Source: Annona cherimola
Lineage: Eukaryota; Streptophyta; Magnoliopsida; Magnoliales; Annonaceae
Direction of reading: 5' to 3'
NCBI GenBank assembly: GCA_030490835.1
Contig: CM059975.1
Span: 58,209,174 to 58,273,173, forward strand
DNA length: 64,000 nucleotides
The position numbers and the translations under genes are program-made. This document shows positions 35,583 through 48,156 of this stretch, piece by piece (the first letter of the stretch is position 1; the number at the start of each line of letters is the position of its first letter). The notes beneath the pieces were generated by a model, which saw only the letters and a program-made list of their open reading frames with translations, was not told the origin of the DNA and did not search any database.

Positions 35583-38521
35583 TGTGGCACCCCCAACTCG
35601 AGGCATCACACAAAGTCTTACTCCGAGATTGTTATTGATTGGTAAATGTTTGTCAGGATTGTTGCTCTGATCACATGGTGGGTTCTTAAATTGGATCTCA
35701 TCCAAATTTTTTCGTTTCATTCCTTTACCCTTCATCAATTAATTTCTTTACATTTTACTTCATTCATCTTACAAATGATGGTACACTTGTAACTCATTGC
35801 ACTTATTATTTTTTAAAAATACTAATTGATTTCCCTTTTATTCTTATACCTGTTCATAATTTCACATTCTGACATTTTTCATCAACTACACATATCATTC
35901 ATAACTTCATCTTGTTCCTTTACATCATTGGTTTATCAACCTGGCCATGCAATAACCATGTAAAATACATTTATCATCAAATATTCAACATATATACTGG
36001 TATACATACATCAAATCATCAATTCATTCGCATACGTTAACATACCTTAACATTCCAGTTATACCATTCCATACATCGTAGCTAATCATTTTAGCACACA
36101 CATGAATACCATCTCATATCTTTCCTCAATTTCTCAGGTTCTTATCTCTTGAGCTTCCTTGTAACTGTCTAAGGTTTGGAAAAATAAATCGTGAATAATA
36201 ACTTAGTAAGCAAGCATTTTATCTTCAGGCAAGCATTTTTCTGTAAAATATTTTCATAAACATCTTTTCATATAAGCCTTTTATATGTCACATCTAGGCT
36301 TTTCAAGGCGATGCATATGCGTATAAACCCTTTTAGGTAATTCCCTTTGTTCTTAACTGGACATTTTTATGTCCTAAGATGTGAACCCCAACCTAAGTAG
36401 GATTCAATGTATGCATTGAACATTTACATGTGATTTATATATGATTGAATGGAATTTTTGGATGTTTTTGTGATTTTGTAATTAGGGCTAAGGATTAGCA
36501 ATAATGACTTGAGTAATCATTATAAGCTGATATGGGACAATGTGATTAAAGTAATTTGATGGTGATTGAAAAATACCAATATATCATGGATAATTATTTT
36601 AAATTATTTGATATGAATTATGAGAATTTAAAGGAAAATTATCAAGTTAAGTGGAAAAATACTAGAAAATTCATAACTCAACGCCTGTAAGGCAGATTTA
36701 AGTGAAATTTGAAAAGGAATTTGTAATGATGGGATTGATATTATGGGATTATTGAGTTATGAAAATCCTTGATGAAATTGGTGTGATGATTAATTGATCA
36801 TATTTCAAATCCAACCATTAACTTCAAATGGTTATAACTTGAGCTAGAAAAATCGGATTGAGATGAAATTTGAATGATTGAATGAAATTATGAGATTAAC
36901 AATTTAGAAGGATTAGATTAAGAAAATTATGCTGGGAAAATTCTTGAATAGAAAAAGGTGTATACAGTTGACTTTTACACCTCAAAGCTACCATGCATTA
37001 AAGGCATGGAGTACATGGATTAAATGCAAATTTTAATGGAAAAAATTTAAATCCAGAGTATTTTGTGCATTATTATAAAATGCAAAATCCATGAATTATC
37101 TCCAGCAATTACGTTGGTAGTTAAGGGGCTAAGGGTGAGCTCAAAAGAGCATAGGCAAGGTGGCAATGCATGGACGTCCCAACTAGCTGCTGCTAGTTTT
37201 TTTAATTTTTTAATTTTATAATTTATGGACTTAAATATCTGGCATGTAGGGATATATAAATGTGCATTTATTCATGTGAAAAATCCCTGCAAAAATCGTT
37301 AATGGCAGCTGCACATTGAATGATGAAATGGTGGACAGCATGGGTCATACACATTGACATGCAAGGGTGTTGCTGCTGCAATATTTTTTGATTTTTTTAT
37401 GCCAAATTAATGGTTAAACTAATTTATAATTAAGTGCATAAATTACCCTTAAATTAAGGTTGTTAAAAAATTAAAAAAAAACTGGAAATAGGGCAGTTAG
37501 GTGGACGTGTGCAAGTGGACAGCTTGATTGAGCTTATCTTGAGCAGATTTTTAGTTTTAAAAAAATATGGTAAAAATATTTTACTTGGATACAATTGACA
37601 CAGAACATTAAGGGGTAAGAATGCATTGAATTACCCTTCAAATCCAGCTCCAAGTGCGGTCCACAAGCTGGAAAAAAATCCATCTCTATATATATGTGTG
37701 TGAATGGCCAAGTGAGAGAGAGGGTTGGAAAGAAAATTTCTAAGTGCAAAACACACTCTCCACACCACAGCAGCTCATGTCCAAGGTTAGGCCAGCAAGG
37801 AGGAAGAAAAAGGGAGGAAAAAAGAAGGAAAAACAAAGGAAAAAAGGAGGAGAAATCAAGCACAAGTGATTAGGGTTTAAGTTTCAACAATCAAGTAAGT
37901 GCATGTGATGAGTTAAACCTTTTGATTTTAAGTTTTAAACTCCAAGTTTTTGGATATGAATTTGATGCATAAATTTTCCTTAAATGGTGATTCAATATTC
38001 CCTTTGATCAAATATTGAATGAGTATTAAGTTATATGTATGGATTTCAATTATTTATGTGGTTGAAATGGAGATTAGAATAGATTATGAGTCGAAAACTC
38101 AACTCGACGAATCCTAAATGCAAGTGATAAGTGGCTGTAATGGATTAGTGTCATTTTTAGGCTATGAATCATGCTTTAATGAAAAGTATATGTTGATTTA
38201 AGCCTAAGATATGAATTTTAGAAAGAAGGGAATTCAAAGTGATGCATATGACCCGATTTTTCCATTTTTATGCTAAAAATGGTATGGAAATGAGATTAAA
38301 TGATTTATGAAAGTTATGTAGGGTAAAATACCCAAGGGTTAGGGTAATTTGGACGCCCAAAAGCATTTGGGAAGATAAGCCCCAAATCTGATTTTATGAA
38401 TTTTATGAAAAGATGTCCAAATGGGGTGAATACGGTACCCGAAATAGGGAAGTAAGTTGCTGTTTTGAGAAGAGTTAATTTATGGATGCTAAATATGTGT
38501 TAATACCCTAGATTTAGGTTA

Positions 38522-38594
38522 GGAAAATTTGGATTAATTTCTGAAAATTTGGATTAATTTCTGAAAATTTGGATTAATTTCTGAAAATTTGGAA
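38522..38594. repeat. 20-bp tandem repeat, about 3.6 copies
   Basis: The unit GGATTAATTTCTGAAAATTT is repeated without change from 38522 to 38594 in S8. S4 has a single related stretch at this place, so the expansion is local and recent. Confidence 0.9.
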
Positions 38595-39279
38595 TTATAA
38601 AACTGTTTAGGGTTGAGTATCAAGAGACACGTTGAACGTGTGAAAAACGGGTTCCAAAGTTGCTGTTTTGGAATTCTTTGATTAGTGGATTAAAATTACA
38701 TAAAAATAACCTAAATAAAGTTTTAATTAAGGGTGTTAATCATGCTGAATAATGGACTAAGTTGCGAATTTGGAAAATTTTATGAAATGCATCATATATG
38801 TGATGTGAAGTGAGTATATGTGGAATGATGAACATGCATAAATGGTAAATGGCCTATGAAAATTGATTTTGTGCAAAAATATATGAAAATATGATAAATT
38901 TTGTGAATATATTTCTGTTTAGATGCATGATGTTAATCTCAAATTTTGGGATTAATTATGAGGCTTAAGGCAACAACATGTGCTTAAAATGAGCACCGAT
39001 GTGTAAAATTTTTGGAAACTAAGGAAAAAATGGTATATGAAAGGTAATGAGTCATTAAATGATGATTATTGAATTATTATTAAGTGATTGAATGATTACC
39101 CTACTTATGGGATTAAATGTGATGTGTAATAGCCCATGTAACGCACAAGTATGTGCTATATGAGCATAACGACTTGAGAAGTTGAAGGAATTATGTATGT
39201 TAATGAAAATGGGTTGGAAAACTGAGTTGAATGCAAGCAAAAGAAAGTAATTAATGCTATGTCATTCTTATATGTATAG

Positions 39280-39323
39280 GCAAAGGCAAAGGGATAAGCG
39301 AAACGGAAAGCTAACCAAGCAAG
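39280..39323 (+). other. Putative 44-nt microexon-like block in S8
   Basis: Between TTATATGTATAG and GCAAG/GTAAGC; starts GCAAAGGCAAAGGGATAAG. Confidence 0.4.
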
Positions 39324-40376
39324 GTAAGCAAGCAGCTTTCTAAATGATTTCGGTTTTCATTACAAGGTATTTAAGAATGGTCATTCCTTTATCTCAATGT
39401 GTTATGAAGTATTACTTCAATTATGATAATGAATTGCTTATTATTTCGCAATTATTCATGAAAAGTGATGATGTATGGATTTGAAACGATGTTTCATTGA
39501 AATAATGTTTAAAAAGGGATGGTGCAAAGAATTCTCTTTATGAGAATGACAAGTTCCATGTGTAAGAGGTATATAATGCCGGGGTAACTAAAAGACATGT
39601 ATTGAATGAAAATTAAGTAGGCTAGTCGAGGTAGTAAGTGGACAAGGAGTCCCCCTTGACGTTGCCAAGTCGGAAGGTCCGGCGCTAAGGATGGAAAGGA
39701 TCATGTCATGGAAAAATATTCCCCGTGCTAACGTACCCTCACGTGAAGGATAATGTCATGATGCATTTGCACATCCAATTATGTATGAAAAGTTTATGAA
39801 AGTTTTATAAAAAGGTTTCTACTCCGTAGGTAGTTGATCACTTGATAAGTGTCTCTACTGAAGGGAGAAAAATGCTTTTACATAAATATGCCTTCAAAAT
39901 GTATTGCCTAAAAAAAATATACAGCTTGCTTATTGAGTTTCGACTCACGTTTTCGTTTTCTAAACCCATAGACAGGTGAAAGAAGATACCTAGCAAAGGA
40001 GCAAGAGCTAACCATTGAAGAAATGGGAAAACATTATAAGTTTCATGTTTGTGAAAAACTTATGTTGGATGATTGTAAAATAATATAATGTTTTATATTG
40101 ACATCTATGGATGATATATGCAACTACATCTGATTTATGAGAAAGTTTGAAAAATATCATGAATATCATGTTTAGTTACGAAATTGTTGGGTGAAAATGA
40201 ACTAAACATGCATGAGATGGAAAAATAGAAGAAAATAAATTCCAAAGGAACCATACTTAATTGGATAAATATCCGTTAAAACCCGTCGTGTGACAAGGCA
40301 ACAATCCTGATCACGTTTACCAGTCAATAGATCCCGAGGTAAGGTTGTAACGCTCGGGCTGGGGCGCCACATAAGA

Positions 40377-40560
40377 CATTTTTCACATAAACCCATTTGG
40401 CCAATGGATATTTTTATGTCCTAAAAATATTTTCCACATAAACTCTTTTTGGCAATGGACATTTTTATGTCCTAAAACATTTTTCTTCTAAATCATTTTT
40501 CATAACCCCATTTTAGGGCTTGTTTAAAACAAACAAGGCATATGCATGTAATCATTTTTC
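40377..40560. repeat. Imperfect tandem repeats with ATTTTTATGTCCTAAAA in S7
   Basis: (A/C)AATGGA(T/C)ATTTTTATGTCCTAAAA occurs at about 40395 and 40448, with a third form just before S8 at about 36357. S9 has a similar form at about 44642. They are the inverted relatives of the 49-bp units of S1. Confidence 0.6.
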
Positions 40561-42080
40561 ATGAATGCATTTGCATAGAAATTATTTCATCTCAACCTTG
40601 ATATTTACACTTTTCATGTAAAACACCTTGTTTTTAGGGTAAACTTTTTTATATAAGCTCATATAATCCCATTTAGGGTAATCTTTTTGCATAAATAATT
40701 TCATATCCAAGTTTCTAGATTTTTCAAAAGAAAAACTTATGCAAATGCATTTCTCCTCATCTATTAGTAACACTTACTAAGTGATCATTCTACCTTTTAA
40801 AAGAGAATTCATCATATAACAGCACGCTAGCCAAGCGACTATTCCTTGAACCTGCTCCCATCTCAGGGAGGCCACCATTGGCCTCCCGTCTTCCGTTAGC
40901 AACTTGGCCATAAGTATAGTGGGCCCCGGTCCATCTGTGACCGTCTCTACAATTGACTTTTCTATTATTCTGGTACACCATACATCATCATATATGTCCA
41001 TATGCTAGCATGATTTCATAAAACATCACAGACCTTAGTCTGTGTCCTTTGTAACAACTTGTAAAGTGGGTGCACCCGCTTTAACATATTTTCATAAACA
41101 TCATTTGAAATCTAGTTTTAGGATGACCACCCTTAAATAATTTTAGAATGTTTAAGTACAACATTTTGATAAGCATTTGTAATGTTTGAGAAAACAATCT
41201 TTTTAAAAGTGTTGCTTATAATAAATCTTAAAATCATCATGATAAGGGATTTTGAAGCATTTTCATATTCATGAAAAGAATCTTTTCTCACCAGCATTTT
41301 CTTTATTTCTATTTTGGGGCTTTTAGTAAGCAAAGATTATGCAATTGTATCATCTTCCTTTATACATCCTTCTATCATATACTTGTCCACATATCATCCT
41401 CGTCATTATTATATAAAGAAGAGCTTGCATACTATTTGAATACTATTTTAGCAAACCAAAAAACAATTCATTTTATATAGTTAACTTACCTATTGGCCAT
41501 CCTTAAACCTTTTTTAGAAACATCCGTATAAACATTTTTAAGCCATTTTCAAGGTATTTAAAGGAAATCATTACTTTTCTAATAAACCATTTCAAACAAA
41601 TGGGCCATTTTCAATTCATCGATTATTTTAAGTGTTGTGTCAAAGAGTAACAATTTCTTTCTGTAAACCAAACTCCTTTTTCTTTTCTTTCATAAACGCA
41701 CTTGCTTTTCATAAAATCTACGGGAGTAAAACTCAAAAGCTTGTTTGTAAGTATTTCTTTGTGGAAAGGTCAAAACTTCCTTTTTTCTTCATAAAACCCT
41801 TTAGAAATAGCATATTAAAGAACTTGCATACTTATAAGAAACCCTTAAAATCATCAACGTAAAGCATTTTCGATCTTTGCAACACTTAAAATAAAATAAT
41901 TATTTTAAGAAGTGTTGCTTGCTTAAAATGAACAATCCTTGAGGTATTTCATTAAAGTCATAATTTTCAAGACTTAAGCTTGCTCACTTGTAAGAAATTC
42001 TTAAAAGCATCAATATAAACACTTTCAATCATTTCAACACTTTGGATGAAATTAATATTTTAAAAAGTTTGCTTGTTTAC

Positions 42081-42126
42081 CTGTGATAGCTTCAATCCCC
42101 TTCTTCCATCCTTTTCTTTGCCTTTG
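42081..42126 (-). other. Putative 46-nt microexon-like block in S7, acceptor decayed
   Basis: On the - strand TTTATCTATG (AG changed to TG) precedes the block and CACAG/GTAAAC follows it. Confidence 0.35.
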
Positions 42127-45100
42127 CATAGATAAATGAAAATGACATTTCATTTATATACATAAAATTTCAAATGATTTCATCCTTTCAGGTTTTCTAA
42201 CCTACATGAATCCATATGAATTTATATCAAACTAGCTTAACCTACTTGTTCTTCAAGTTGGGTGTCAATTTTTCCAATTCACACATTGGTGTAACATATG
42301 ACTCAATGATGACCATTCTTCCCATTTTGACCATTCTTTTCATTTTTAACACCCTTATTTAGGGTAAATTTTCAAGCACATTTATAACCTTTAATTTTAA
42401 CCCAACATATGGAAGTTTAACCCTTCCCATTTATCAGTTAACATCCATACTTTGCATTTTCACATTGGTGCTCATTTAAGGCATCTATTTATAGTTAGGG
42501 CTACTAATTTCAATCTCAAATTTTTGAGATTTTATAATTTTCTCAAAACAACCCTTTCTTTTCACATTTTGCCATATTTTATCCTCATTTTCGTGCATTA
42601 GCTAAGTATACCTGTTTATTCCCTTTTCTTACCATCTATACCTTTCATATGCACCTTCTAACTACACATTCATTATGTATTAATCAAGTTCATATAAAAC
42701 AGAAATTTTTCCTCTTCATTTGGCTTAATTTAAGCACTTATTTGCACATTAATTAGGGTATAATCATGTAATCAAAGTTCCCCAATTAATTTTTCCAAAA
42801 TATCATATGAGCATTTGAAAATATCATATGAAATTTAATAAAATTAAATCATTATCACCGTAATTTAATTATGATTAATATAATCCACACCATTCATGAG
42901 GTAGAGCACGTCAATATGTGCTTACCTTTCAAATTTCACATCGATCCGCCTTATGGGCGTTAAGTTATGAATTTTTCAAGTAATGAACTAATTATCCCAT
43001 AATTATCTTCAATTTAATATAATTAATGGAATAATTAATCATGCCACATTATCGTTTCCATACCTCATTTTATCTTTTTGTGCACATTAATCTATATTGG
43101 GCAAAGGTGATTAACTTAACTAGCTTCCTTAGTCATTTGCCCTAATCTCATCCATCCAATTCAATCATATACTTAACAATAATTAAATACTTAGATTGTA
43201 TGTATGGATCTCAATGTTCTTAGCATCACATAAAGTGTTTGTTGAAATGCCTACGTGAGGCTTAATGCATAGAAACCATGTATAAATGAATTGAAATGGG
43301 GCTTGAACTTTGTGCTTGAGGATATTGTTGGATGTATGTTGGAATTTGTGATGAATTGACATAGTTTGCGTATTTGGATGGATTCCATGATAGTTTGGTG
43401 TGAGCTTTTACATTTTAAATATTGTTTTGATGAATTGAGGCTAGGCCCTTTGAAAATGGGTTTGTATTGTTAGTTATGTGTTTGTGAATGGTTTTGATAA
43501 ACTGTGCATGGTTTGAAATGAGCATGAGGCATTATCTTAGCATGAGCATGATACATATGGCATGACTAATACATATGCATGGTTTGCATAGGGTTGTTCA
43601 TGGCCCTTTATTGACATGAGTACAGGGTTGTTAATGGCCCTTGATGGACATGAGTTTAGTTTGTTTTATATGCGTGTTTGTAACATGACATAATTGTGTG
43701 GGGCTAGTGAGAGCCTAATGTTTGCATTGCATGGGGTGGTATGACATATATGATTGATTTAGCATGAATTTACTGTTGATTTTATTGACTATGCCTACTT
43801 ACTGAGTTTGCCCAACTCATGTGTTTATTTTCAATGTTTTAGCAGGATGGGCATTGCAAGCACCTAGCCGTGAGCCTAAGCTAGGCCATATTGATTCCAA
43901 ATTGAGGCATATTGTGGTAGGTGTAAATTATATATTGTGCTACCCCCGACACGAGGCATCGGAGCCTTATTCCAAGATCATTGTTTTAATTGGTAAATAT
44001 ACATAAGATTGTTACCCTGTTCACACGGCGAGATTTTTTTGTATACATTTTGTTTAGCCGAAAACTATTTTTTCCTTTCTTTTCATTCCATTTCCTTCAT
44101 TATTTTTCAACAATATGTATCTGACACTTGTCATCAATTATACATATTATTCATAAGATCTCATCTTGTTCCCTTACATCAATAGTTTTGTCAACCTGAC
44201 CATGTCATATTCATATAAAATATGCTCATAGTCTGATATTCGACATATATACTTGTATACATACATTCAACCATCAATTCACATAGAATTTAAAACCACC
44301 AGTAAGTTCGCATACATTAGCATTCCTTAAAAATCCAGATCTACCATTCCATACGGGATAGCTAACTATTTCAGCATACAAAAGAATACCAACTCATACT
44401 TTTCTTTAAATACTCAGGTTCTTTACCTCTTGAGCTTTCCTGTACCTATCTAGGGTTGGGGAAAAAAACGTGAGTGATAACTCAATAAAAAATCATTTTC
44501 ATTGTAAGTCAAATGTTTTCCTGTAAATATTTTCATGAAATTTTTTTTCATATAAACCTTTTTATATCCTAATGTCTAGGTTTTTCAAAGGCGATGCATA
44601 TGCATATAAACCTTTTCATGTAAACCTTTTTTCTCTTATGTGGACATTTTTATGCCCCAAGACATTTTTCTTATAAATCATTTTTCATAACCCCATTTTG
44701 AGGCTCGTTTAGAAATAGGACATATGCATGTAACCCTTCTCATGTATGTATTTGCATAAAATTCTTTTTTATCTAAACCTTTGTATATAAGCTTTTCATG
44801 TAAACACTTTTATGACCCAATTCTAAGCTTTTCAAAAGCAAAGCAAATGCATTTCTTTCCATTCAATAGTGATACTTACTAAGTGATCATCTACCTTTCG
44901 TAAAAGAAATCTATCATGTAACGACATGCTAGCCAGGCAGCCGTTTATTAAACCTACTACCATTTTAGGGAGGGCATCGTCGGCCTCCCGTCTTTCCTTA
45001 GAGACTTGGATACATGTAGAGGGGCCCCGGTCCACCTATGACCGCCTCCATAATTAACCTATTCATAGTTCTGGTGCACCATACATCATTCATTCATATT

Positions 45101-46114
45101 CACATGCTAGCATGATTTCAGGAAATATTACAAACATCGGTCTGTGTCCTTTTTCAACTTAAAAAGTGGGCACAACCTTCTTTAAACACATTTTCATCAA
45201 CATTATTTAAATTTCAGTTTTAGGATGACTACTTTTAAATAACTTTAGAAGTATTTAAGTAAAATATTTTATAAAGCATTTGCAGTATTTGACAAAATAA
45301 TATTTCTAAAAGCATTACTTGTAATTAATTTTTTAAAATCATTATGATAAAGGAATTTTCAAAACATTTCAATATGCAAAAAGAGAAACCTTTTCTAACA
45401 ATCGTTTGTATTCCAATTTCTGAGCTTTTCGTAGACGAAGGATATGCAAACACATCAATTTCATTTATCCACTCTGGCATCATATACCTTGTTCACATGT
45501 CATTCTTATCATTTATATGTAGAGAAGAGCTTGCATAACCTGTGAATACTATTTTAACCAACGAAAATCAAATCATTTTGTGAAATCAACTTATCAGGTT
45601 GGCTACCATTAAACCCTTTTTAGAAACATCCGTATAAAGCATTTTCAAGGCGTTTTCATATTTAAAGAAATTCAAAAAGTTTTTCAAATAAACCATCTCA
45701 AAACGAATGAACTATATCAGGACACTGTTTGTCTTCCAAATATCATTTCCTGAAGAAATCCACCTTCTTTTACAAATCATATTTGCTTTCCACAATTCCA
45801 GCTTTCTCTTTTTTTTTACAATTGTAACTTTCTTTTCACAAAATTCTATAGAAATAAAGTTTTGAAAGACTTATTTGCAAATACCATTTTGTGAAAAAGT
45901 CAAAACCTTTTTTTTTACCATAAAATCCTTTAGAAATAACATCTTAAAGGGCTTGCTTACAATAGAGCAATTCTAAAGCATTTTAATAAGGCCATATTTT
46001 CAAAAATTGTGCTTGCTTGCTTGTAAGCAATTCTTAGAATCATCAGTATAAAGCGCTTTCAACCATTTTAACATTTGAGATGAAATCAATATTTTCAAAA
46101 GTTTACTTGCTTAC

Positions 46115-46158
46115 CCGTGGCAATCCTCTTGCATCTTCCATCTTTTCCTTGTCTTTTC
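46115..46158 (-). other. Putative 44-nt microexon-like block in S9
   Basis: On the - strand between TTTGTCTAG and CACGG/GTAAGC; starts GAAAAGACAAGGAAAAG, close to the S2 block. Confidence 0.4.
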
Positions 46159-48148
46159 CTAGACAAATGAAAATGATCACTTAATCATACCTATACAACA
46201 TCTTATGCTTGCATGGTTTGCCTTTTCCATGCATTTATCACTTGTTCCCAACCCTTTTGTAGTCTCATTCTATGTATGACCCTTAGTATCTCAATCTTAT
46301 TCAATTCTTCCATTAAGATGAATACTCTCATTTCTTTAAGTCACATATATCCATTTTCCAATAGTCAATCATTTCCTTGGCTCAATACCCTAATTTAGGG
46401 CATTTAATCTCTTTAATTATTTGAGATACTTACTTGAAATTATAACAAGCTAAGTTCAAGTAAGATTTCCAAAGTTCACATCTATCTTTTAAACAATCAC
46501 ATATACATATCCATGTAATCTAGTGTTTGTTTGTTTACCCCTTTTTAAAACGTACACTTAATATACTAAACATTCTTAATTACTTAAGTTACTTGTTTAA
46601 TCTCTATTGCAAGCTAAATTTCATTCCAAAAATCTGGAATTTAACTTTCATTTTCAAAACAGCCACTTATATTCTCATTTCCACCACGTTTTACTTCTTA
46701 CAATTCCACTTTAATCATATGCACATCTAGGGTTATTAGCCAACAACCCTTATACTCATTTCAAGGGCTTGTATACCATCTTTAACACATTAAATCTACA
46801 TCAATATTTCTGAAATAATCATCCATTTCCAAAACAGCTACTTATAGTTTCATTCTTGCTATGTTTCACTTATATAATTGCACCTTAATGATATACACAT
46901 GAAAAATTATCAAACCACAACTCTTATGGTCATATTAAGTACTTCTTTATAGTTTACAATGAGCCAAATTCCTCTCAAAATTTCTAAAATAATCAACCAT
47001 TTCCAAAGCAGCTCCATACATTCATGTATTCATCACATATCATTTCTAAAATTGTACTTTAGGCATGTATATGTGCCAAATTATAATTCAATCAACCTTG
47101 CGATTATTTCAAGGTCTTATTTATAACTTATAATAAGCTAAATCTCTTCCAAAATTTTGAAATTAATTCTCAATTTCAAAACAGTCCTAGACTATTCTTA
47201 CTTTCATTGCATTTTTACCTTCATAATTACTCCATAATGACATAAATATGGGGGCTATCTATCAACCATTCTCGTGATCCTTTTAAACACTTGTGTACAA
47301 CTTATAACAAGTTAGTCTTACTTCAAAATTTTCTGGGATTTATTTTCATTTTGCAAAAATAACCCTATGTTGTTCCATTTCTACTAAATTTTACTTCTTA
47401 CAATCCCACCTTATCTATGCATATCTATGGGATTATTAATCATCGATCTTTATGGATGTTTAAGGGCTTGTATATAACCTATAATAGGCTAATTTTCAAT
47501 TGAAATTTCTGGAATTTACATTTATTTCTAATAACAACCCTATATCATCCCAATTTTGCTAAGTTTTACTCACATATTCACATCTTAACTCCACACATAT
47601 GTAAAACCTTTAATCATCAGTTCTTAATTCCAAAATTTAACACGTATCATCTGTTTAATTATGGGATTAATATTCATAATCAGAATTTTATTTCCACATA
47701 CCCAACTTGGACTTCCCATATACATGAGCATAGATGCTTCATTTCAATCACTTATGAATATCAAGACGTGTTCTATGTGAACTCCACTTATTTGAACACT
47801 TAAGCATTCAAGGAACTATTTAATCATAACTTAAACATTTATAAACCCTCATAATATTCAAGCATAGCTTGGGCAATTAGTTGCAACTTTCAAAAATTTA
47901 TAACCAACTTCTATCATAGATCGTCACTCCCACTTAGATGCATTTAAATATATTATTTGCATTCCTCTACCTATATATCATTAAAGATAATCACTTACTT
48001 GATTTTGAAGATCAATTTACTCCACTTGAAAACATCCAAGCCTTCCTTCTCCTCCTTCTCCTTCCCTCCCTTTCTCTTCTTTCCCTTTTCTCTAAGTTTC
48101 TTCCTCCCCAACACTTGCTAAAAACGTCTATGCCACTACCCCCTTTCC

Positions 48149-48156
48149 TATTTATA
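48149..48156 (-). promoter_or_regulatory. TATA box of LTR S9
   Basis: TATAAATA on the - strand, followed by a GGAAGAAACTTAGAGAAAAGG-type purine leader down to 47998. Confidence 0.55.

Larger units (their letters stand above)
36380..40371 (+). mobile_element. Solo LTR S8 (subfamily 1), nested in S7
   Basis: Begins TGTGAACCCCAACCTAAGTA and ends CGGGCTGGGGCGCCACA. Perfect target duplication TAAGA at 36375-36379 and 40372-40376. Length 3992 bp. TATA-like CTATATATA is at 37686, then a GGAGGAAGAAAAAGGGAGG leader. Donor-like CAA/GTAAGT is at 37895, acceptor-like TGTATAG at 39279, donor-like AAG/GTAAGC at 39324 and acceptor-like CCATAG/ACAGG at 39971. It is the inverted homologue of S4; both even share the same chance 61-codon antisense frame. 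Confidence 0.92.
35583..43230 (-). mobile_element. Solo LTR S7, split by S8
   Basis: On the - strand it starts TGTGATGCTAAGAACATT at 43230 and ends CGAGTTGGGGGTGCCACA at 35583. Perfect target duplication TAAAG at 35578-35582 and 43231-43235. Without S8 it is about 3.65 kb. It resembles subfamily 2 (S1, S9) but I find no TATA plus purine leader, so the promoter part seems deleted. The first acceptor-like site has decayed to CTATG, while the 46-nt block and the GTAAAC donor-like site remain (42081-42126). The second acceptor-like site CCTTAG/ACAG is at 36170. Confidence 0.87.

Noticed and set aside
27019..39240. Nearly identical 61-codon frames at 27019-27204 (+) and 39055-39240 (-), which could look like a conserved small gene family.
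   Set aside because: Both lie antisense at the same place in the homologous LTRs S4 and S8; the similarity is explained by LTR homology.
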